This document shows positions 1 to 4,688 of a stretch of 6,397 bases of DNA, piece after piece. The notes under the pieces are model-generated. The model ran no database searches and was not told the origin of the DNA. It saw nothing but the letters and a program-made list of their open reading frames with translations. This DNA is from Propionibacteriaceae bacterium. Lineage in GTDB: Bacteria; Actinomycetota; Actinomycetes; Propionibacteriales; Propionibacteriaceae. The stretch covers positions 1 to 6,397 of the forward strand of contig WRGV01000058.1 of assembly GCA_009787035.1 (NCBI GenBank). The letters run 5' to 3'. Within the stretch, counting starts at the first letter, position 1. Each line of letters starts with the position of its first letter. A program made the position numbers and the translations under genes.

Positions 1-16
1 CGCGCATGCGCCACCG

Positions 17-36
17 GCCCCAGGCGTTTGTGGGGC
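17..36. other. Small hairpin in the upstream non-coding region
   Basis: GCCCCA (17-22) and TGGGGC (31-36) form a perfect 6-base stem around an 8-base loop. A second pair, CCACCG (11-16) with CGGTGG (57-62), could enclose it. It may be the end of an upstream transcript or 5' leader structure of the first hydrolase gene. No T-run follows, and in such GC-rich DNA short stems arise by chance, so the role is unknown. The rest of 1-116 shows no coding signal. A TAGCCT at 63-68 fits a loose actinobacterial -10 (TANNNT) but has no recognisable -35 partner. Confidence 0.25.
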
Positions 37-102
37 ACCCGCGCGGCACCGGCCCGCGGTGGTAGCCTGACACGACAGCATCCCCGCGCACCATCGTTCT
101 TC

Positions 103-111
103 GAGGAAAGG
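103..111 (+). promoter_or_regulatory. Ribosome binding site of first hydrolase gene
   Basis: GAGGAAAGG is a purine-rich Shine-Dalgarno match 5 bases before the ATG at 117. It supports this start, as does the signal peptide that begins right at this Met. Confidence 0.65.
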
Positions 112-116
112 CCTGC

Positions 117-1640
117 ATGAAGCGCGTGCTCGTCCCCCTCGTCGTCGCAGCGGCCCTCGGAATGGGCGCGCTGGGCGCCAACGCCCCGGCCGCACGGGCG
201 TCCGGGGCGACCGTGCTGCCCACCCTCGCCTCGTCCGCCATCGCGGACCTGTCCTGCTCGACCAACGTCGTCTTCCTCGGCGCGCGCGGCAGCAGCCAGG
301 CGGTGGATACCGCGACCAACGGCTTCGGCCCCGAGGTCAACTCCGTCTTCAGCGGCTTCACCACCGACCTCGCGGCCGACCTGACCGTCCAGCCCGTGTA
401 CGTCGACTACCCAGCCGCCTCGACCGACTCGCTGCTCACGCGCGTCGCGGCCCTGACCGCCGACCCGGGCAACGCGTCGTCCATCCTGGGGCAGGACGCC
501 TTCCTGCAAAGCGTCAACCAGGGCATGACGCAGGTGAACGCGGTGCTGACCGCGGTGGCGCACTGCCCGGGCCAGGCGGTCGTGCTCGCCGGCTACTCGC
601 AGGGCGCGCTCGTGGTGCACACCGGGCTGTCCATCGCCGACAGCGTGCCCGAATCGGCCAGCACGCTGGATGCGCGCCTGGCCGCGCTCGTGCTGATCGC
701 CGACCCGGCCTCCAACGGGGCGGACGCGTATCCGACCGTCGCCGGCGACAACGGCCAGCGCGGGTCGGCCAGCGATGTCGCCACCGCCTCCGAGAGCGGA
801 CGAGTCGGCCTGATGCCCGCGCTCGTCGCCCAGTTTCCGGCGCTGGCGGCGTACGCCCCCATGCCGAGCCCGCTCGACGCGACGCAGGCCGGGCGCGTGC
901 TCAACATCTGTGACGCGAACGACCTGATCTGCGACACCAGCGTGGCGTTGGCGGTGCAGGACGCGGCGGGCGGGACGGGCACCGGCCCCCGCGCCGCGGT
1001 GCACGCCGGATACCTGGACACCGGCGTGCTGCCCGATTTCGGGGCCGGAGCGGCGTTCCAGACCAACCTGCTGCTCGGCCACGGCCTGGAGCCGCAGACG
1101 TTCGACCCGGCCGCAGCCCCGGTGTGGTTCCAGCCCGTCCAAGGCGGCAGTGAGCTGCCCGTGTCGGTGCTGGGCGTGCCGGGCCTGGACGCCGCCGAGA
1201 CGTTCACGGCCTACACGAACGGCACGCCCGCGTCCCGAACGCTCGACCAGGGCGGGGCCAGCGTGCAGTACGACGGGCAGAGCAAGCTGCAGATCTCTCC
1301 CGGCAGCGCCACGACCGTCGCGCTGACGGTGCAGTATGCGCTCGGATCGAGCCAGCCGATCGTCCACGACCTGTTCTCACGCGTGCTGTCCGGCGACCTG
1401 TCGGTCATCTTCGCCACCCCCACGCCGACGCCGACGCCGACGCCCACCGCGTCCGTCCCCACGCCGACATCCCGGGCCACGCCGTCGCCCACCGCCCTGG
1501 CCGCGCCCGCCGCGAGCAACCCCTGGGTGCTGCGCGGCGTGCTCATCATGCTCGCCCTCGTCCTGGTCGTGGGCGGTGTGGGAGCACTGGTCGATCACCG
1601 GCAGCGCCGACGGAGCACCCGCGCCCGCCGCGCGCAGTAG
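117..1640 (+). CDS. Secreted, membrane-anchored cutinase-family serine hydrolase
   Basis: This 507-residue protein is a predicted esterase of the cutinase (alpha/beta hydrolase) family acting on the outer face of the membrane. Residues 1-28 form a signal peptide with a basic start, a hydrophobic core and an ARA cleavage site. The catalytic domain runs from about 44 to 325. It contains the VVFLGARGSS strand and oxyanion region (51-60), VDYPA (96-100), the nucleophile Ser161 in GYSQG, Asp269 between Cys265 and Cys272, and His296. Cys47 and Cys150 fit the other conserved family disulfide. Classical cutinases are about 200 residues. Here about 60 extra residues (200-260) lie between the strand after the nucleophile and the Asp, and a further domain occupies about 330-431. 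A Pro/Thr stalk (434-459), a hydrophobic helix (about 471-492) and an Arg-rich tail then suggest membrane anchoring with the catalytic domain outside. I see no LPXTG sortase motif. The substrate (cutin-like polyester, lipid or triglyceride) cannot be told from sequence. The next gene is a paralog. Confidence 0.88.
   Translation: MKRVLVPLVVAAALGMGALGANAPAARASGATVLPTLASSAIADLSCSTNVVFLGARGSSQAVDTATNGFGPEVNSVFSGFTTDLAADLTVQPVYVDYPAASTDSLLTRVAALTADPGNASSILGQDAFLQSVNQGMTQVNAVLTAVAHCPGQAVVLAGYSQGALVVHTGLSIADSVPESASTLDARLAALVLIADPASNGADAYPTVAGDNGQRGSASDVATASESGRVGLMPALVAQFPALAAYAPMPSPLDATQAGRVLNICDANDLICDTSVALAVQDAAGGTGTGPRAAVHAGYLDTGVLPDFGAGAAFQTNLLLGHGLEPQTFDPAAAPVWFQPVQGGSELPVSVLGVPGLDAAETFTAYTNGTPASRTLDQGGASVQYDGQSKLQISPGSATTVALTVQYALGSSQPIVHDLFSRVLSGDLSVIFATPTPTPTPTPTASVPTPTSRATPSPTALAAPAASNPWVLRGVLIMLALVLVVGGVGALVDHRQRRRSTRARRAQ
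1416..1493 (+). repeat. Pro/Thr-coding stalk with hexanucleotide repeat
   Basis: Residues 434-459 of the first hydrolase are almost entirely Thr, Pro, Ser and Ala. The core at 1422-1445 is a tandem ACGCCG hexamer (three perfect copies plus ACGCCC) encoding Thr-Pro pairs. Such stalks usually hold a domain away from the membrane or wall. Unit gain or loss of 6 bases would keep the frame and change stalk length. The paralog lacks this stalk. Confidence 0.75.
1527..1592 (+). other. C-terminal membrane anchor of first hydrolase
   Basis: Residues about 471-492 are an uninterrupted hydrophobic stretch (VLRGVLIMLALVLVVGGVGA plus a few residues), followed by a tail with seven Arg in the last 15 residues. 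This is a typical stop-transfer arrangement with the basic side in the cytoplasm. It is a visual call, not a computed topology. Confidence 0.7.
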
Positions 1641-1643
1641 AAT
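1638..1643 (+). promoter_or_regulatory. Possible -10 box ahead of second hydrolase gene
   Basis: TAGAAT matches the sigma-70-type -10 consensus at five of six bases and overlaps the TAG stop of the first hydrolase gene. It is one of the few AT-rich hexamers in this stretch. No convincing -35 is seen 16-18 bases upstream. If used, it would let the second paralog be transcribed independently with a leader of about 60 bases. This is weak evidence only. Confidence 0.22.
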
Positions 1644-1696
1644 CGCTTGTGAACACGCCATCCCCGTGGCGCATCCCCTGTTCTCCCGCTGATCTG

Positions 1697-1703
1697 AAAA
1701 GGA
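1697..1703 (+). promoter_or_regulatory. Ribosome binding site of second hydrolase gene
   Basis: AAAAGGA ends six bases before the ATG at 1710 and supports that start. The encoded signal peptide begins directly after it and aligns in length (28 residues) with that of the first paralog. Confidence 0.6.
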
Positions 1704-1709
1704 CCTCCC

Positions 1710-3086
1710 ATGTCGTGTCGCATCGTCCCCGTCGTCGTGGCCGCAGCCCTCGGGCTGTCCGCCGTCTGTGCCGTGGCCCCGAACGCCCAGGCCGCCAGCG
1801 CCGCCACCGTTCTGCCATCCATCGCCTCGACCGCCCTGCCCACCTCCCTCTGCTCGGCCAACGTGCTGTTCATCGGCGCGCGCGGCAGCAGCGAAACCGT
1901 CACGGCAACCAACGACGGCTTCGGCGACATGGTGCCCGCCGTCTTCACCGGCTTCGTGAGCGGCATCGCAGCCGGGACGACGGTGCAGCCCATCTACATC
2001 GACTATCCGGCCGTCGCGACGACGTCGTTGTGGACGGCCCTGGCTGCGGTGGCAACCGATCCGTCCCACGCGAGCGACATCGTGGCCCAGAACCCCTTCC
2101 TGCTCAGCGTCAACCAGGGCGTGGCGCAGGTGGTCGCCGTGTTGGCCGCCGCGGCCCAGTGCCCGGGCCAGGTCGTCGTGCTCGCCGGCTACTCGCAGGG
2201 CGCGCTCGTCGTGCACGCGGGCCTGGCGGCCGCGAACGCCACCCCGGCTGCGTCCGCGAAGCTCGACGCCAGCCTCGGCGGCGTGGTGCTGATCGGCGAT
2301 GCCGCCTCGACCGGGGGCAGGCAGTACGGCATACTCAACGGCGACAACGGACAACGCGGCACCGCCTCCGACACGGCGACCGCGGACGAGACGGGACGCG
2401 TCGGCCTGCTGGCGGGCATCCTCACCCAGATGCCCCAGCTGGCCACGGCCCTCCCGCTGCCGGCGGCGCTGGACGCCACGCAGGCCTCGCGCGTGCTCAA
2501 CGTCTGCGACGCGCAGGACATCATCTGCGACTCGACGCCGACGCAGGTCATCGCGGACGTCATGTCCGGCCCGGACGGCGGGCCGCGCTCGCTCGTCCAC
2601 ATCAGCTACGCCGCCGCCGATCTGGCGAATTACGGACGCGGCGCCGCCTTCCAGGCCAACCAGGCGCTCGGCAAGGGGCTCCAGCCGGTGACGGTCGGCG
2701 CGACGACCGGCATGTTCGGGCCCGTGCAGGCCGGCAGCGGGCTGGGTGCGTCGGTCATCGGCGTTGCGGGACACACCCCCATGCAGACGTTCGCCGCGTA
2801 CGCCAGCGATCCGAACCCGGCCCTGCAGACCCTGCCCGGCTCCGGCTACTCGGTGACGTACGACGGCGTGAGCAAGATCGGGATCGTGCCGGGCACGGCA
2901 CGCACCGTCCAGATCCCGGTGCAGTATGCGCTCGGGCCGGGCCAGCCCGTCGTCCACCAGCTGTATTCGCGCGTGCTGTCCGGGGTGCTGACGGTGACGA
3001 TCCAGACGCCCGTCGTCACCGGCTGCCAGACGCAGCGTCCGGCTTGGTGGCCGCCGTGCTGCTGGTGGCGGGCCCGAACCTGCTGA
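1710..3086 (+). CDS. Secreted cutinase-family serine hydrolase, paralog with altered C-terminus
   Basis: This 458-residue exported esterase is predicted to belong to the cutinase family and is a clear tandem paralog of the gene before it; by eye about half or more of the residues match across the shared region. Residues 1-28 are a signal peptide ending in AQA. Catalytic residues are Ser162 in GYSQG, Asp270 between Cys266 and Cys273, and His297; Cys48 and Cys151 match the second family disulfide. IGARGSSE (55-62) and IDYPA (97-101) are family strands. The additional C-terminal domain (about 332-431) is also shared, including QYALGxxQPxVH and SRVLSG. After about residue 438 homology stops: there is no Pro/Thr stalk and no membrane helix, and the last 20 residues are rich in Trp, Cys, Arg and Pro, unlike either protein elsewhere. 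An anchor-like sequence sits in the -1 frame over this DNA. The hydrolase domain looks intact, so the product may be secreted and free, or the true product may be frameshifted. There are 69 bases between this gene and the first paralog. Confidence 0.85.
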   Translation: MSCRIVPVVVAAALGLSAVCAVAPNAQAASAATVLPSIASTALPTSLCSANVLFIGARGSSETVTATNDGFGDMVPAVFTGFVSGIAAGTTVQPIYIDYPAVATTSLWTALAAVATDPSHASDIVAQNPFLLSVNQGVAQVVAVLAAAAQCPGQVVVLAGYSQGALVVHAGLAAANATPAASAKLDASLGGVVLIGDAASTGGRQYGILNGDNGQRGTASDTATADETGRVGLLAGILTQMPQLATALPLPAALDATQASRVLNVCDAQDIICDSTPTQVIADVMSGPDGGPRSLVHISYAAADLANYGRGAAFQANQALGKGLQPVTVGATTGMFGPVQAGSGLGASVIGVAGHTPMQTFAAYASDPNPALQTLPGSGYSVTYDGVSKIGIVPGTARTVQIPVQYALGPGQPVVHQLYSRVLSGVLTVTIQTPVVTGCQTQRPAWWPPCCWWRARTC

Positions 3087-3109
3087 TCTGCGCACGCCGG
3101 GCATGCGAC
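3023..3109 (+). other. Out-of-frame membrane-anchor-like segment (possible frameshift remnant)
   Basis: Reading in the frame one base back from the second hydrolase gives LPDAASG, then a hydrophobic run LVAAVLLVAGPNLLIC (3044-3091), then ARR. This order of a short Pro-containing motif, membrane helix and basic tail is what the first paralog has at the same point, and it also resembles a cell-wall sorting signal, although LPDAASG is not a standard LPXTG. The annotated frame here gives a Trp/Cys-rich tail instead. A one-base loss (or two-base gain) near 3015-3040 would explain it. Against this, the alternative frame has no stop just after the tail and stays open to 4615, so a second change would also be needed. 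This is an inference, not a proven gene part. Confidence 0.45.
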
Positions 3110-3115
3110 ATGCCC
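3099..3115. repeat. Perfect inverted repeat between hydrolase and MATE genes
   Basis: GGGCATGCGACATGCCC has 7-base arms around a 3-base centre (CGA). It begins 13 bases after the second hydrolase stop and ends 49 bases before the MATE start. It could be a binding site for a dimeric regulator of the exporter gene or a short RNA hairpin. No T-run follows, so it is a poor classical terminator. The function is unknown. Confidence 0.45.
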
Positions 3116-3152
3116 ATCTCGATGATCACGCTTACCGACACCGGGCTACAGT

Positions 3153-3161
3153 GGAGGAAAG
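3153..3161 (+). promoter_or_regulatory. Ribosome binding site of MATE gene
   Basis: GGAGGAAAG is a strong Shine-Dalgarno match. The GGAGG core lies 7 bases before the ATG at 3165, which fixes this start. Confidence 0.75.
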
Positions 3162-3164
3162 CCC

Positions 3165-4577
3165 ATGATCAAAAACCTCACCGTCGGCGCGCCAGCGCGC
3201 TTGATCGTCTTGTTCACCATCCCGTTGCTGATCGGCAACCTGTTCCAGCAGCTCTACCTGTTCACCGACGCCGCCGTGGTCGGACGCCTGCTCGGCGTGG
3301 ACGCGCTGGCGTCCGTCGGCGCCACCGGCGGCCTGACGTTCCTGCTGATCGGCTTCACCTGGGGCTCGTCGGCCGGCCTGGCGATCCCCGTCGCCAAGGC
3401 GTTCGGCGCGGGCGACATGGCACAGATGCGCCGCCGCGTCGTCGCCGGCGCGTACATCAGTATCGGCATCGCCGCGTTCATCACCATCGTCGGCACCGCG
3501 TTCGCCCGCGACCTGCTGTCGCTGCTGCGCACCCCGTCCGAACTGATCGACGAGTCGACCGGCTTCCTGCTGGTGACGTTCGGCGGCTCGGCCGTCACGG
3601 TCGCGTTCAACTACCTGTCGGCCATCATCCGCGCGCTCGGCGACTCACGCACACCGCTCATCTTCCTGGTCATCGCGTGCGTGCTCAATGCCGCGCTGTC
3701 GGCCGGCTTCGTCGGGGTGCTGGGGCTCGGCGTGCCGGGTGCGGCACTGGCCACGATCGTGGCGCAGTGCGTGTCGGTGGGGCTGTGCCTGCGGCTGATC
3801 CGCACCAAGATGCCCGCGCTGGCGATCCCGCTGCGACAGTGGCGGCTGCGCGCGGACGACCTGGGCGAATCGGCCCGCATGGGCCTGACGATGGGCTTCC
3901 AGGCCTCGATCATCGCCGTGGGCACGCTGGTGCTGCAGTTCGCCGTCAACGGGCTGGGCCCGGCCGCGATCGCCGCGTTCACCGCCGCGTCCCGCGTCGA
4001 CCAGGTCGCCTCGGCGCCGCTGAATTCCTTCGGCGTGGGCCTGTCGACGTTCGCCGCACAGAACCGCGGCGCGCGCCAGTGGCACCGCATCCGCACGGGC
4101 GTGTTCCAGATCTGCTGCCTGTCGTTCGCGCTGGCCCTGGTGCTCGGCGGCGTCAACATCGTCTTCGGGACGAACCTGGTGGGCCTGTTCATCGGGCAGG
4201 CGCACGCCGACGTCGTGGCGATGGCGCATCGGTACCTGATCATCCAGGGCTCGACGTACAGCCTGCTCGCGGTGCTGTTCGCGCTGCGCGGCACCATCCA
4301 GGGCATGGGCTGGACGGGCGTGCCGACGCTGGCCGGCGTCATGGAGCTGACGCTGCGCTCGCTGGCCGGGCTGGTGCTCGTGACGCACCTCGGCTTCCTC
4401 GGCGCCTGCTGGGCCTCACCGCTGGCCTGGGCCGGATCGTTGTCGACGCTCGTGCCGGCGTGGATCGTCATGCGACGCCGCCTCATCGCGGCCGAGGCCG
4501 CGTCGACGCCCGCACCGGCGTCACAGCCGGATCGGCCACCCGCCTCGTCCCCACAGCCCGTGCCGGCCACCGCCTGA
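3165..4577 (+). CDS. MATE-family efflux transporter
   Basis: This 470-residue inner-membrane protein belongs to the MATE (NorM/DinF-type) family, which exports drugs or metabolites in exchange for Na+ or H+. It shows the usual two-half layout of about 12 membrane helices. The N-terminal half opens with IPLLIGNLFQQLY (19-31) and TDAAVVGRLLG (34-44), the family's first-helix signature, and has RALGDSRTP (156-164) at the end of a helix. The C-terminal half repeats the pattern with GFQASIIAVGTLVLQ (244-258), AAFTAASRVDQ (270-280) and LRGTIQGMGWTG (374-385). The length is normal for the family. Residues 441-470 form an Ala/Pro-rich, probably disordered, cytoplasmic tail. It follows the second hydrolase gene by 78 bases, so co-transcription is possible but the inverted repeat in the gap may separate them. 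The substrate and coupling ion cannot be read from the sequence. A polysaccharide flippase of the same superfamily is less likely because the MATE motifs are clear. Confidence 0.92.
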   Translation: MIKNLTVGAPARLIVLFTIPLLIGNLFQQLYLFTDAAVVGRLLGVDALASVGATGGLTFLLIGFTWGSSAGLAIPVAKAFGAGDMAQMRRRVVAGAYISIGIAAFITIVGTAFARDLLSLLRTPSELIDESTGFLLVTFGGSAVTVAFNYLSAIIRALGDSRTPLIFLVIACVLNAALSAGFVGVLGLGVPGAALATIVAQCVSVGLCLRLIRTKMPALAIPLRQWRLRADDLGESARMGLTMGFQASIIAVGTLVLQFAVNGLGPAAIAAFTAASRVDQVASAPLNSFGVGLSTFAAQNRGARQWHRIRTGVFQICCLSFALALVLGGVNIVFGTNLVGLFIGQAHADVVAMAHRYLIIQGSTYSLLAVLFALRGTIQGMGWTGVPTLAGVMELTLRSLAGLVLVTHLGFLGACWASPLAWAGSLSTLVPAWIVMRRRLIAAEAASTPAPASQPDRPPASSPQPVPATA

Positions 4578-4611
4578 GCCCCCTGGCAGGCAAACCGCGG
4601 GACATGTTGTC

Positions 4612-4657
4612 CTGAACGTCTGCGCAGGGCATTTCTTGGCCCTCTGCGGCCGTTCAG
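4612..4657. terminator. Hairpin between convergent genes, likely bidirectional terminator
   Basis: CTGAACG (4612-4618) pairs with CGTTCAG (4651-4657) and AGGGC (4626-4630) with GCCCT (4639-4643). Partly paired bases lie between, and the loop is ATTTCTTG (4631-4638). It sits between the stop of the rightward MATE gene (4577) and the stop of the leftward leuA (4689), where both transcripts would end. The U-tract is weak: only GTTTGT follows on the plus side. A smaller stem, GGACA/TGTCC (4600-4604 and 4608-4612), lies next to it. Function is inferred from position and structure. Confidence 0.6.
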
Positions 4658-4688
4658 CACGCTGTTTGTCCCAACGACGCCAGCGCCG

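Noticed and set aside
1656..1671. Short stem CGCCA/TGGCG between the two hydrolase genes
   Set aside because: It has only 5 base pairs, a 6-base loop and no T-run, so it is too weak to call a terminator in this composition.
1736..1769. Lipoprotein-type Cys at residue 20 of the second hydrolase signal peptide
   Set aside because: The residues before it are SAV, which do not fit a lipobox (L-A/S-G/A-C), and a normal signal peptidase I site AQA follows at residues 26-28.
1377..3104. Minus-strand open frame of 575 codons opposite the second hydrolase
   Set aside because: Its translation is rich in Arg, Gly, His and Asp with no recognisable domain, and it lies antisense to a gene with intact catalytic motifs. 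It is a composition artefact.
3123..3152. Promoter for the MATE gene using TACAGT at 3147-3152 as -10
   Set aside because: It abuts the ribosome binding site, so the transcript would begin at or within the Shine-Dalgarno sequence, and the -35 candidate matches only half the consensus.
1649..4615. Very long plus-strand open frame (988 codons) across the second hydrolase and MATE genes
   Set aside because: Its translation is dominated by Arg, Gly, Pro and His, as expected for an off-frame read of GC-rich coding DNA, and it overlaps two genes with clear family motifs. Only the short anchor-like part near 3023-3109 is of interest.
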